Shown: piece after piece, positions 39,238 through 48,700 of the stretch
How the letters are laid out: each line of letters opens with the position of its first letter
Numbering within the stretch: position 1 is the first letter of the stretch
NCBI RefSeq assembly: GCF_000021985.1
Contig: NC_011901.1
Coordinates: 1,798,001-1,862,000 of the forward strand
DNA length: 64,000 nucleotides
Origin: Thioalkalivibrio sulfidiphilus HL-EbGr7
GTDB lineage: Bacteria; Pseudomonadota; Gammaproteobacteria; Ectothiorhodospirales; Ectothiorhodospiraceae
Reading direction: 5' to 3'
Made by a program: the position numbers and the translations under genes
The notes under the pieces: generated by a model
Database searches by the model: none
Told to the model about the DNA's origin: nothing
What the model saw: only the letters and a program-made list of their open reading frames with translations

Positions 39238-39963
39238 TCACTGGTTCTCCGGGATGATGACGGTGAGACCGAACAACTGCCACATCTGCATCCCTCCACG
39301 GTAGGAGTAGAGCTTTTCCGCCGGATAGCCAATATCCAGCAGTGCCCTGATGGCCCTGGGAGACTGGTCACACCAGGGGCCATTGCACCAGAGCATGAGT
39401 TCCTTTGCGTCGCTGAAATCCCAGCGACCCTCGTTGGCTGATGCTGTACGGCTCATAAGTCCGCTCAGCCTGTCCAGCAGCCCCGACCACCAGGATGTCT
39501 GCGCCACGCGCGGAATGACGCCAAGCTGTGCCATGAGCCCCTGGAATGCCTGAGTGTCTTCGCTCTCGAGGAATGCGGTAAAGGGAATATGGATGGAGCC
39601 TGGAATCGTGCCGCGCTCGTACCATGCTTGTGTCCTCGCATCGATCAGCAGTTGTTTTTCCGGACCAGCGCCTCGGGAAACGAACTGAAGCAATTCCAAC
39701 TCGCCGACGGTCTTGACATCGGGAGCCACCTGGATCGGATTGATGCAAAATGGTGGGCAATGCCGCGATGTGCGCGCATAGCTCCCGGTGATGACGTGTG
39801 TTTCGTCCTGAATGCGCTGAACCCTTATCTGCTGTTGTCCATGTGATACATCCACGTAGGGAAGATCGGGTGCAATGCCCACCGGATAATCTAGAGATTG
39901 AGATTGGGACTGCGCGCTTGCAGACCAGAATAAGAGACCGAGCAGAATCGCGGCATGCTTCAT
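39238..39963 (-). CDS. Periplasmic rhodanese-domain protein
   Basis: A 241-residue protein with a signal peptide and a rhodanese domain over the C-terminal two-thirds. The catalytic cysteine loop is in L-M-L-W-C-N-G-P-W-C-D-Q-S-P-R-A, with a second Cys five residues on. A-R-T-Q-A-W-Y-E-R-G-T-I-P-G-S-I-H-I-P is the usual rhodanese CH2A block. Two Cys near R-H-C-P-P-F-C could form a disulfide. ATG 39963 follows AAAGGAGG. In the periplasm beside fccAB it could shuttle sulfane sulfur. Confidence 0.85.
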   Translation of the reverse strand: MKHAAILLGLLFWSASAQSQSQSLDYPVGIAPDLPYVDVSHGQQQIRVQRIQDETHVITGSYARTSRHCPPFCINPIQVAPDVKTVGELELLQFVSRGAGPEKQLLIDARTQAWYERGTIPGSIHIPFTAFLESEDTQAFQGLMAQLGVIPRVAQTSWWSGLLDRLSGLMSRTASANEGRWDFSDAKELMLWCNGPWCDQSPRAIRALLDIGYPAEKLYSYRGGMQMWQLFGLTVIIPENQ

Positions 39964-39976
39964 GGTCAGACCTCCT

Positions 39977-40396
39977 TTACATCGAATAGGCAATCTGGCG
40001 CCGGATGACAGCAATCCGGTTGTCCTGTCTGTAGCCTTCATAAATCGTCAGCCGAATGTCTCCGGCGAGGCTCTTGTATATCATGCTGGTTCCGGGGAAA
40101 CGTCGTTCCAGTTCCGCCTCGAAATCCTCAAGGCCCATGCCCGGGGTCATGAAATCCCTGGCGCGCACACTTGCCGGTCGCGTATCGGTGGGGTCCAGTC
40201 GTTGGGCATTGGCGGGTGTATCCAGGACACTTGCCTCCCTTTCGATGGCGCTCAGATAGGGATCTGTGTCGGCAATGAGCTGTCCGCCCGTGAGTGTGAC
40301 GAACAGCGCGAACGGAAGCACTCCAGTTCTGGAACGGCGCCTGATCGATCTCAAGGTTGAGGCCCTCGTACCTGTCAGGTTCTGGTGCTTGACCAT
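39977..40396 (-). CDS. Small periplasmic protein, DNRI family, copy 2
   Basis: A 139-residue protein as drawn from ATG 40396. A TTG start at 40354 would give a neater signal peptide (R-S-I-R-R-R-S-R-T-G-V-L-P-F-A-L-F-V) and has GAGGG eight bases ahead, and I consider it equally likely. The C-terminal core G-L-E-D-F-E-A-E-L-E-R-R-F-P-G-T...D-N-R-I-A-V-I-R-R-Q-I-A-Y-S matches copy 1. It is the gene just beyond the terminator after fccB and directly before the rhodanese gene (13-base gap). Function unknown. Confidence 0.7.
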   Translation of the reverse strand: MVKHQNLTGTRASTLRSIRRRSRTGVLPFALFVTLTGGQLIADTDPYLSAIEREASVLDTPANAQRLDPTDTRPASVRARDFMTPGMGLEDFEAELERRFPGTSMIYKSLAGDIRLTIYEGYRQDNRIAVIRRQIAYSM

Positions 40397-40416
40397 GGGC
40401 GTACCTGAGGAAAGCC

Positions 40417-40442
40417 TAAAAAAGGCCGCCCCGAAGGGCGGC
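40417..40442 (-). terminator. Rho-independent terminator after fccB
   Basis: On the minus strand: GCCGCCC-TTCG-GGGCGGC (40425-40442), then a T-run (A-tract 40417-40423 on plus). It follows fccB and precedes the small periplasmic gene, so downstream expression would need partial read-through or a separate promoter. Confidence 0.8.
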
Positions 40443-40514
40443 ACATGGGAGACGATGCCTAGAGGAGGTCAGGACAATCGCCTTGCTTGCCGGGTTGCTC
40501 TGTATGTGTTGGCG

Positions 40515-41807
40515 TCAGCCCCAGGTGTCCCTGGTGATGCTGGCATACCAACCCCGCGTGAAGATCGCTTCCTGCTGACGCACACCCCTTGCTGCGTCCG
40601 CCGGGCTGACACCACCGCCCTGCTCTGCCTGAATCGAACCTTCTTTGAAACTGTAGACGTTGGCCACGCTGATCCCGTAATCCGGCGCGACCAGGCTGTA
40701 GCAGGTGTTGGCCGTGGATGGAGCGACCATGTCCTGACCGAGGAATGCTCGTATGACCGCCACGGCCGTTACCTTGCCCTGGCTGTTGGCCGAATGACCT
40801 GACTTGGGCATGGCGCCGGCGATGCTGGCATCGCCGATGACATGGATGTTGTCGTGGATCGAGGACTCGAAGGTCAGCTGGTTGACCGGGCACCAGCCTG
40901 TCTCGTTGGTCAGCCCGGCATTGACCGCTATGTCGCCAGCCCTCTGAGGGGGGATGTAGTTGAGCACGGTGGCCTTGAACTCGTTCAGACCGCCATCTGA
41001 CAACGCAGTCAGAGTAGCGGTGTCGATGCGTTCTACCTGCCCGCCCTTGGTGCTGGGCACCCACTCGATCATATCGCCGTAGAGCTCCTTCCAACCCGAC
41101 AGGAACAGACCCTGCTTGGAGAAATTCTCCTTGTTGTCGAGAATGATGATCTTGGACTTTGGCTTGTGCGTCTTGAAGTAGTGGGCGACCATGCTGGCCC
41201 GCTCGTACGGCCCGGGGGGGCAGCGGAAGGGGTTTCCGGGTGCGACCATCACGAACACGCCGCCATCGGGCATGGCCTCGAGCTGGGCACGCAGCAGACG
41301 GGTCTGATGACCCGCCTTCCATGCATGGGGTATGTCCTGACTGTGGGCCGCGGTCATGCCTTCCGCCGCGTTCTCCCAGCGGAAATCGATGCCTGGAGAC
41401 ACCACCAGACGATCGTAATTGAGGGTATTTCCGCCACCCAGCCGGACCGTGCGGCGCTCCGGATCAATCGTTGTGGCACGATCGTGTACGACGCGAACGC
41501 CGGCGGCGCGCAGGCCATCGTAGGTCTGGATGATATCAGACATCTCTGCGATACCACCGAGCACCCAATTGCTGCCATAACAGGTGGCGTAATCCGTGCT
41601 GGGTTCGACCAGAGTGACTTGCATAGCGGGGGAGAAATGCTTGAGATAGCGGGCGCAGGTTGCGCCCCCGGTGCCTCCGCCAATGACGATTACGTGTGCC
41701 TTGGCATGATTGCGGGCACTTGCCTGGCTGGCCAGGCTGCCGAGGCCCAGAGTTGCACCGCCAAGTGCCATGGACTTGAGAAACCTTCTTCGACCTGATG
41801 ACATCAT
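40515..41807 (-). CDS. fccB: Sulfide dehydrogenase (flavocytochrome c) flavoprotein subunit
   Basis: A 430-residue FAD protein with a Tat signal (S-G-R-R-R-F-L-K-S-M-A-L-G-G). FAD binding: V-I-V-I-G-G-G-T-G-G-A-T near 42. The redox-active cysteines are visible in N-P-F-R-C-P-P-G-P-Y-E-R and G-W-C-P-V-N. Later V-I-G-D-A-S-I is the second FAD motif. It oxidises sulfide in the periplasm and passes electrons to the FccA heme. Downstream of fccA (79 bases), it belongs to the sigma54-controlled unit starting at 42288. Confidence 0.92.
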   Translation of the reverse strand: MMSSGRRRFLKSMALGGATLGLGSLASQASARNHAKAHVIVIGGGTGGATCARYLKHFSPAMQVTLVEPSTDYATCYGSNWVLGGIAEMSDIIQTYDGLRAAGVRVVHDRATTIDPERRTVRLGGGNTLNYDRLVVSPGIDFRWENAAEGMTAAHSQDIPHAWKAGHQTRLLRAQLEAMPDGGVFVMVAPGNPFRCPPGPYERASMVAHYFKTHKPKSKIIILDNKENFSKQGLFLSGWKELYGDMIEWVPSTKGGQVERIDTATLTALSDGGLNEFKATVLNYIPPQRAGDIAVNAGLTNETGWCPVNQLTFESSIHDNIHVIGDASIAGAMPKSGHSANSQGKVTAVAVIRAFLGQDMVAPSTANTCYSLVAPDYGISVANVYSFKEGSIQAEQGGGVSPADAARGVRQQEAIFTRGWYASITRDTWG

Positions 41808-41886
41808 GTATGTCTTCCCCTCGTGAACTTGATTGTTGTGTTGTCAGGATCGACGCATGTCTCATGCCTCGATTCGGACATGGCTA

Positions 41887-42198
41887 TTACATGTTGGCGA
41901 TGTAGTCAGCCATCAGTTCGAATTCTTCGTCCGTGTAGCCTTTGGCGTGTCTGGGCATCACAGTCCCTGGGCGTGTGCCGTCGCGGAAGGCCTGCATCTG
42001 GGAGACCATCACGTCGCGCGGGTAGCCGGCGAGGCTGGGCATGCTGCCGTTGCTCTGACCCATCGGTCCGTGACAGGAGAAACAGGTGGCGGCTAGCAGC
42101 GCGCCCCTGCTGGGACCTTCCTCGGCGAGGGCTGTGCCTGATACGAGGCTCAGCGTCAGGGCCACGGGGACAATCAGTGTGAGTGCCTTGAATTTCAT
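41887..42198 (-). CDS. fccA: Cytochrome c subunit of sulfide dehydrogenase
   Basis: A 103-residue c-type cytochrome: a signal peptide to about A-L-A-E, one heme site C-F-S-C-H, and a distal Met in T-V-M-P-R-H. It is a small single-heme subunit as in FccA/SoxE-type flavocytochrome partners. ATG 42198 has a GGAG-like site upstream. It is the first gene after the sigma54 promoter at 42273-42288. Confidence 0.88.
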   Translation of the reverse strand: MKFKALTLIVPVALTLSLVSGTALAEEGPSRGALLAATCFSCHGPMGQSNGSMPSLAGYPRDVMVSQMQAFRDGTRPGTVMPRHAKGYTDEEFELMADYIANM

Positions 42199-42272
42199 CT
42201 GGAGTACCTGTTGTGTTTCAGCCAGTGTGGTGGGCGTCAGGTTTATGTTTTTGTGACGCCTGTGCACACTTA

Positions 42273-42288
42273 TGCAAAGCACGGGCCA
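42273..42288 (-). promoter_or_regulatory. Sigma54 (-24/-12) promoter of fccAB
   Basis: On the minus strand TGGCCCGTGCTTTGCA has GG and GC separated by exactly 10 bases, the -24/-12 pattern. The fccA ATG lies 75 bases downstream. The activator palindrome is ~140-180 bases upstream. Confidence 0.8.
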
Positions 42289-42429
42289 AAACCCGGGTTA
42301 GGCATGGCGCGGATGCGATCGCATCCAAAAATACCTTTTCAAATCAATTTTCTAGAATCTCTTGTTCCATCTGCTGCTGCTGTCATGGATGGCGTCTGCG
42401 AGTCGAAACCGGTGTTGCAGACGCTGGAA

Positions 42430-42470
42430 TGCAACGCGCGCGTTGCAGGGGGCCTGCAACGCGCGCGTCG
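42430..42470. promoter_or_regulatory. Activator-binding palindromes upstream of fccAB
   Basis: TGCAACGCGCGCGTTGCA (42430-42447) is a perfect 18-base palindrome. A second imperfect copy starts 25 bases on (42455-42470), and a GTTGCA half site is at 42414-42419. The core TGCAAC-N6-GTTGCA recurs at 44018-44035 ahead of the other sigma54 promoter, so it is the likely enhancer site of the activator encoded next to it. Confidence 0.75.
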
Positions 42471-42527
42471 GATGAGGGAGGGTTATGAAGGTGCGCCTGT
42501 GGGATGACAGAGCGCGGGGGGGCCTAG

Positions 42528-43904
42528 TTAATTCGTGATGCCATACTTGACCATCCTGCGCCACAGGGTGGTTCGGTCGATCTCCAGCAGGCTGGCTGCC
42601 AGGGCCCTGTTGCCTCCGGCCTCGTCGAGCGCCTCCAGGATGCGGTCTTTCTCACTGCTGATATCCACCACGTCGGATTCCACGTCAGCGGGTAACGTCG
42701 CGTTCGCGCCGGCGTTTTGTCCAGTGGCGTGCGCATAGTGTCGCTGGATGTCACTGGGCAGGCTGTCCACCTGGATCACGCCGTCCTCGGCGCAGATCAC
42801 GCCATGTTCAATGGCGTTCTCCAGTTCCCGAACATTGCCTGGCCAGGGGTAGTCCAGCAACGCCCCCATGGCCTTTTGGCTGATGCGAAAATCGCTGGCA
42901 TAGCCACGGTTTTCCAGCACCTGGCGATAGTGTTCGATCAGGTGGGGAATGTCGCCGGTGCGTTCACGCAGTGGCGGCACTTCCAACGGGATCACGGCAA
43001 GACGGTAATAAAGGTCGGCGCGCAGGCTGCCGGATTCGAGCAGGTCTTTGGGGTTGCGGTTCGAGGCCGCTATCACACGCACGTTCACCTTGATGGTCTT
43101 GTCGGATCCAACCATCTCGAATTCCTGGTCCTGCAGGGCGCGCAGCAGCTTCGCCTGGATGTTCAGGGGAATCTCCGTGACCTCATCCAGGAACAGGGTG
43201 CCCTTGTGTGCGGACTGGAAGCGCCCTGCCCGGTCATGGAGCGCTCCGGTGAAGGCGCCTTTGACGTGCCCGAACAGTTCGGACTCGATCAGTGATTCCG
43301 GGATGGCGGCGCAATTGACCTCGACAAAGGGTTCCCTGGCCCTTTCACTGAGGGCATGCACCATGCGGGCGAGCCTGGTCTTGCCGGTACCGGACTCACC
43401 CAGGATCAGCAGTGACGCGGTGGTGGGCGCCACCTGCTGGATTCGGGTCACGACATCCCGCATCCGCGAGTCATTGGTGACCATGCCGCCGTCCTGGATG
43501 CTCCCGGACACCTCCTTGCGGCGTCGCTCGGTGATATCGCTGATCAGCACCAGGCGAAGTGTCGTCTTCGCACTGGGCAGGTCCACCAGCCCGCTGTGAA
43601 AGCGCAGAGACGTGAAGCCCCCGTTGCGTTCACGCAGGATCTCGAAACTGAGGAAGTTCCCGCTGGGTCTGCCCGCCGCATCCACTTCACCGGCCTCGAT
43701 GGCGGCGCGCAGCATCTCCTTGTTGAAGCTGATGCCGGGGATGTTTTTCAGATGATCCAGCGGCACACCGCCCTCGATACCGAGCAATTCGAATGACGCC
43801 GGATTCTGGTAGATCACCTCTCCACTGCGTTCGGCAATGACGACACCCTCGTCGATAAAGGCCACCACCGCTTCCATCATCGGCAGCAGGGAACGTATGT
43901 CCAT
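42528..43904 (-). CDS. PAS-domain sigma54-dependent transcriptional activator
   Basis: A 458-residue enhancer-binding protein: PAS-type sensor (~10-125), AAA+ domain with Walker A G-E-S-G-T-G-K-T (~168) and the sigma54-contact G-A-F-T-G-A (~215). R-N-P-K-D-L-L and W-P-G-N-V-R-E-L-E-N follow, then a C-terminal Fis-type HTH (R-A-L-A-A-S-L-L-E-I-D-R-T-T-L-W-R-R). The sensor part has no cysteine, unlike sulfide/polysulfide-sensing FisR, so a bound cofactor or ligand is more likely. ATG 43904 has GGAGGAG. It sits between the two sets of promoters it probably controls. Confidence 0.9.
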   Translation of the reverse strand: MDIRSLLPMMEAVVAFIDEGVVIAERSGEVIYQNPASFELLGIEGGVPLDHLKNIPGISFNKEMLRAAIEAGEVDAAGRPSGNFLSFEILRERNGGFTSLRFHSGLVDLPSAKTTLRLVLISDITERRRKEVSGSIQDGGMVTNDSRMRDVVTRIQQVAPTTASLLILGESGTGKTRLARMVHALSERAREPFVEVNCAAIPESLIESELFGHVKGAFTGALHDRAGRFQSAHKGTLFLDEVTEIPLNIQAKLLRALQDQEFEMVGSDKTIKVNVRVIAASNRNPKDLLESGSLRADLYYRLAVIPLEVPPLRERTGDIPHLIEHYRQVLENRGYASDFRISQKAMGALLDYPWPGNVRELENAIEHGVICAEDGVIQVDSLPSDIQRHYAHATGQNAGANATLPADVESDVVDISSEKDRILEALDEAGGNRALAASLLEIDRTTLWRRMVKYGITN

Positions 43905-44017
43905 CAAACTCCTCCGCAGAGCTTTACTGTTTTAGTCGTCTATTAATCAGAGTAGTCACAATTCCTGCCCCGATTCAATACTCCTTTTTGTTCTCCTCTC
44001 GCCGATTGGCTGCCAAC

Positions 44018-44055
44018 TGCAACACGTTCGTTGCAGGGTCGCCGCAACATGCAAC
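44018..44055. promoter_or_regulatory. Activator-binding palindrome upstream of the SCP2/RND operon
   Basis: TGCAACACGTTCGTTGCA (44018-44035) shares the TGCAAC-N6-GTTGCA arms with the fccAB site. A further TGCAAC half site occurs at 44050. These lie 66-84 bases upstream of the sigma54 GG, a normal enhancer distance, and also upstream of the activator gene itself. Confidence 0.75.
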
Positions 44056-44100
44056 ACAGTTAAATTAATAAAGTTACTTATTAATCATCTACTTATTGAT

Positions 44101-44116
44101 TGGCACCCTCCTTGCA
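44101..44116 (+). promoter_or_regulatory. Sigma54 (-24/-12) promoter of the SCP2-MFP-RND operon
   Basis: TGGCACCCTCCTTGCA matches the consensus TGGCAC-N5-TTGCA perfectly, with GG and GC 10 bases apart. Transcription should start near 44127, ahead of the ATG at 44152. The surrounding ~100 bases are AT-rich. Confidence 0.88.
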
Positions 44117-44151
44117 TTGCCACCACAACGAAATCTGCAAGGAGACTCGAC

Positions 44152-44595
44152 GTGTTGTTCAGCCCCACCTGGATGCAGCAGTACCAGCGGATCTGGAATG
44201 CCGATACCGATATGGTCCGGAGCCTGGAGACCGCCCTGTTCAACGGCTCAATTGCCTATGGGTTCATGGGCAAGGTCCGCCCCGAGGGTTATCTGAACGT
44301 CCAGCAGGGCCGCATCGAGGCGGTGTCGACTGCGCTCGCGGACGGCGTGCATCCGGACTGGGATCTGCGCGCCGGCCCCGAGCTCTGGCAGGAATGGATC
44401 ACCTGCCCCCCGGGCTTGATGCAGGTGGGCATGGCCTTCAGTGCCCGCCGTTTCTGCTTCGCCCGGGGTGATTACGTCCAGATCCTCAAGAACCCCCTGC
44501 TTGCCAAGGCCTTTGTGCGCAGCTTCGAACTCATGCACCGGGTGTGTGATGAGGCTGGCGCGGATGCTGTCAGCAAAACTCCGGAGGTGAAGTGA
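44152..44595 (+). CDS. SCP2-like protein
   Basis: A 147-residue soluble protein. The order W-N-A-D-T-D-M-V-R, R-P-E-G-Y-L-N-V, W-D-L-R-A-G-P-E-L-W, and M-A-F-S-A-R-R-F-C-F-A-R-G-D-Y resembles the SCP-2 lipid-binding fold, which carries hydrophobic ligands. The match is by pattern only. It is the first gene after the sigma54 promoter, and its stop overlaps the MFP start (TGATG). A role in handling a lipid or hydrophobic sulfur compound for the pump is speculation. Confidence 0.55.
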   Translation: MLFSPTWMQQYQRIWNADTDMVRSLETALFNGSIAYGFMGKVRPEGYLNVQQGRIEAVSTALADGVHPDWDLRAGPELWQEWITCPPGLMQVGMAFSARRFCFARGDYVQILKNPLLAKAFVRSFELMHRVCDEAGADAVSKTPEVK

Positions 44596-45740
44596 TGTAC
44601 AAGCGCACACCCAAGCATGCGCCCAAAGGACTTTCGTGGAAGACCGTCTGCCGATGTGGGGCCAAGACGCTCTTTTTTGTCACTGTGGTGGGTTTCCTGA
44701 TGGTCCATTCCGCCCGGGGCGAGGTGCTCACGGTGCAGAGCGTGGCGAGCGCGGATCACACGCTGGTCAATGGTCGGGTCATTCCCTTCAGGGAGATCAC
44801 CCTGCGTGCGCGCCTGCCGGGCACGCTCCTGCATGTGGGGCCTGAGGCGGGTGATCAGGTGCCGCCGGGCAGCCTGCTGGCCGTGGTCTCCCATCAGGAT
44901 CTGCTCGCCCAGCGCGACGCGCAGATTGCCACCATCCGCCATGCGCAGGCGGTCCTCGAGAACAGCCAGATCCATTACATGCGCGAAATCTATTCCCCCC
45001 GGGGCTCCGGAAATTCCATGTTTCCGGGCATGTTCGGACTCATGGACAGCATGATGGGCAACGGCTTCAACACCATGCTGGGCAACCACCACCCGCTCCT
45101 GGACCGCCACGCCAATCTCCATGACAGCAGCGTCATGGTGCATCAGGCCCAGACCGCCATCAGCGCCGCTCAGGCCCGCCTGCGGGAGATCGAGGTGCGT
45201 CTCGCGGATGCCATGACCGTCGCCCCCATGGAGGGGGTCATCACCCAACGCCACGTCGAACCAGGTGAATACGTGCAGCCCGGTCAAGCCCTGTTCGGTC
45301 TCGCGCACACCCGCTGGTTGAAGGTGGAAGCGGATGTGCCTACGCGTCTGATGGCCGGTGTCGGCCTGGGTCAGGAGATTGGGCTGCGCCTGGATGGACA
45401 GAGTGCAACGGTGAACGGTCGGGTGTCGCGCATTGCCCCGGGTGCGGACACCCGATCCCAGACCGTTCGCGTCGAACTGGACCTTCCCGCTGATGTGATT
45501 GCTTCCGTGGGCCAGATGGCAGAACTGCGTCTGACCTCTGCCATGGACCGAAGCCATCAGCGTCTTCTGCTCCCCCAGAGCGCCATCATCCAGCGCGGCA
45601 GCCTGCCCTCGGTCAGGGTCCAGGACCCGGATGGCAGCCTGCGTCTGCGGGTGGTGCGCCTGGGTGAACGGCTGGCCGATGGCCGTGTGGAGGTGCTCTC
45701 GGGACTGAGTCCCGGTGACCGGGTGGTGAACGGTCACTGA
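44595..45740 (+). CDS. Met-rich membrane-fusion protein of an RND pump
   Basis: A 381-residue MFP. An N-terminal hydrophobic segment (~25-43) leads to the beta-barrel/lipoyl parts (L-R-A-R-L-P-G-T-L-L-H-V-G, G-D-Q-V-P-P-G-S-L-L-A-V-V). The usual coiled-coil hairpin is interrupted at ~130-170 by an unusual Met/Phe/Gly-rich stretch (S-M-F-P-G-M-F-G-L-M-D-S-M-M-G-N-G-F-N-T-M) and His residues. The closing half is M-T-V-A-P-M-E-G-V-I-T-Q-R. ATG 44595 overlaps the preceding stop. No OMF gene follows, so an outer-membrane channel must come from elsewhere. The Met/His stretch could bind metal. Confidence 0.85.
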   Translation: MYKRTPKHAPKGLSWKTVCRCGAKTLFFVTVVGFLMVHSARGEVLTVQSVASADHTLVNGRVIPFREITLRARLPGTLLHVGPEAGDQVPPGSLLAVVSHQDLLAQRDAQIATIRHAQAVLENSQIHYMREIYSPRGSGNSMFPGMFGLMDSMMGNGFNTMLGNHHPLLDRHANLHDSSVMVHQAQTAISAAQARLREIEVRLADAMTVAPMEGVITQRHVEPGEYVQPGQALFGLAHTRWLKVEADVPTRLMAGVGLGQEIGLRLDGQSATVNGRVSRIAPGADTRSQTVRVELDLPADVIASVGQMAELRLTSAMDRSHQRLLLPQSAIIQRGSLPSVRVQDPDGSLRLRVVRLGERLADGRVEVLSGLSPGDRVVNGH

Positions 45741-45795
45741 GGGTCCGCGCGCGACGTGGACCTCCCCATGGACTCAACTGCACTGCGATGACGCG

Positions 45796-48700
45796 ATGAC
45801 AGATCAAAACAAAGACACCGTAAGCCCGGGTATTGCCGGCAGTCTGGCCAGACAATTCATCCACTCTCCCCTGTCGCCGCTGCTGCTGATGGCGGCCCTG
45901 GCCATCGGCTTCATCGGGCTGGCCATCACGCCGCGCCAGGAAGATCCCCAGATCTCCGTGCCGATGGTGGACATTTTCGTCGCCTATCCTGGCGGTAGCG
46001 TGGAGGAGGTCTCGCGACTAGTCACTGAACCGCTTGAACGCATCATGAGCGAGATCACCGGGGTCAAGCACACCTACTCCGCCTCGCGTCGTGGCGAGGC
46101 CATGGTGACCGTGCAGTTCGATGTGGGCGAGCGTATGGAGGAATCCCTGGTCAAGGTCCATGACCGGGTAATGTCCAACCTGGACCGCATGCCCCCCGGT
46201 GTGTCCATGCCGCTGGTCAAGGCCAAGGGCATCGACGACGTCCCAGTGGTCACTCTCACCTTCACCTCCGAGGAACTGGACGACAACCTGTTGCGCCTGA
46301 TTGCCCTGGATGTGCTGCATGCGGTCAAGGAGGTCCCGGACACGGCACAGGGCTTCGTGGTGGGCGGGCGTCGGGAGGAATTGCGCATCGAAGTGCAGCC
46401 AGAACGTCTTGCCGCATTTGGTCTGGCTGCGCCTGCCATCGCCGAGGCGGTGCAGAGTGCCAACACAGTGCGCCGCGTCGGCAGTTCCGAGCGGGATGGA
46501 CGGGTGCAGGCAGTGCATGCCGGTGCCTTCATCCGCGGCGCATCGGACCTGGAATCACTGGTGGTGGGCGTCTCCGATAACAGGCCCGTCTACCTGGGAC
46601 AGGTGGCCGAGATCCGTCACGGGCTCGAAGAGGCCCGGGACATGGTGATGGATTTCCGCCCTGCTGGGCAGGCCGGCGTGCCTGCCGTGACTCTGGCACT
46701 GGCCAAGAAGCCCGGTTCCAACGCGGTGACCGTGGTGGACGGTGTGCTGCAGCGCGTGGCGCAGATCCAGGGCCAGCGTATTCCAGACAACGTCGATGTG
46801 CACGTCACCCGCAACTACGGACAGAGCGCCAACCAGAAGGTCAATGAACTGATCGTCAAGCTGTTCATTGCCACCGGCGCGGTCACGCTGCTGGTCTGGC
46901 TGTTCCTGGGGCTGCGTGCCGCCATCGTGGTGCTGGTGGTCATCCCGGTGGTCATCCTCAGCACGGTGTTCTCTGCCTGGCTGCTGGGTTACACCATCGA
47001 CCGGGTGTCCCTGTTCGCGCTGATCTTCGCCATTGGCATCCTGGTGGATGATGCCATCGTGGTGGTGGAGAACATCTACCGTCGCTGGCTGATCAAGGGC
47101 AGTCCGGATACCGAGACCACCGTGGATGCGGTGCGTGAAGTAGGCAACCCCACCGTGCTCGCCACCCTCACGGTCATCGCGGCCTTGCTGCCCATGGGCT
47201 TCGTCGGCGGCATGATGGGCCCCTACATGGAGCCGATCCCGGTGCTGGGTTCGGTGGCCATGGTGCTATCCCTGTTCGCCGCCTTCGTGTTCACGCCCTG
47301 GCTGACCCAGCGTCTCAAGCCCAGCCTGGAGAAACTGCACCAGGCCGAGACCAGCGAACATCGTCAGGCCGAGCGTCTGGAGCGGGGTTTCCACCGCATC
47401 CTGGACCCGCTCATCGACGACCGCCGGCGCGGCTACCTGTTTCTGGTGTCCCTGGTGGTGGTGTTCTTCCTGTGCACGCTGCTGTTTTACACCAATTCCG
47501 TGCGCGTGAAGATGCTCCCTCTCGACAACAAGCCGGAATTCTCGGTGGTGATCAACTTCCCGGAAGGCACTGCTCTGCCGATCACCTCCGAATGGGGTAA
47601 TCGCATGGCACAGGCCTTGCTGTCCATCGATGAGGTGACTGGGGTTCAGCTCTATGCCGGCACCGCCGCACCGTTCAACTTCAATGGCCTGGTGCGCCAC
47701 TACTATCTGCGCCAGGATCCCTGGCTCGGTGAACTGCAGGTGCAGCTCACGGACAAGTCCGAACGCCGTCGTTCCAGTCACGAGATCGCCAGTCACGCCC
47801 GGGAACTGCTCACCCCCCTCGCCGCCACGGCAGGGGCCCGTATCCAGGTGGTGGAAATGCCGCCGGGACCGCCGGTGCTCCAGTCGGTGGTCGCCGAGGT
47901 GTATGGTGCCGATCCCGTCGAGCGACGCGCGCTTGCCGTTCACCTGGAAGAGACCTTTGCCCGTGCGGCGAATCTCACCGATGTGGACAGCTACCTGCAA
48001 CAGGCCACCCTGAGGACGCATTTCCAGGTGGACCGGGACCGCGCCCAACGGCTCGGGGTGCGTATCGAGGATATCAACCAGGCCCTGGAGGCCACCCTGG
48101 GGGGACATCGTCTGGGTGACATGAAGACGGCACATTCCCTGGAACCGGCGGCCATTGTCATGGAGGTGCCGCTGGCACGTCGGGCCGAACTGGGCCGCCT
48201 CGCCACCCTGCCCGTGCGCACCCGTCTGGGGGGCACAGTGGCCCTCTCGGAGCTGGGCCGGTTCGTGGAGTTCTACGAAGAGGATCCCATCTACACCAAG
48301 GATCTGCGTGGCGTGGAGTATGTCACTGCCGAGGTGACCGGACGGCTCGCTGCCCCCATCTATGGCATGCTGGAAGTGGAGGCCCTGCTGCGGGAGTCCG
48401 CGGGTGATGGCGGCCTTGAACAGGGCGGCAGTTTCTTCTCGGTACCCGAGACAGGCACCGGTACGGGGTTCATGTGGGGCGGCGAGTGGACTGTGACCTG
48501 GGAGACCTTCCGGGACATGGGCATCGCCTTCGGTATCGCCCTGATCCTCATCTACATGCTGGTGGTCTGGGAGTTCGGCAACTTCATGCTGCCTGCCATC
48601 GTCATGGCACCGATCCCCCTGACCCTGATTGGCATCATTCCCGGGCACTGGATCATGAATGCCGAGTTCACGGCAACTTCCATGATTGGCTTCATCGCCC

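Noticed and set aside
44018-44116. NorR- or FisR-type assignment of the sigma54 activator
   Set aside because: The domain order fits, but the sensor is a cysteine-free PAS, and the palindrome differs from the NorR core, so I left it unnamed.
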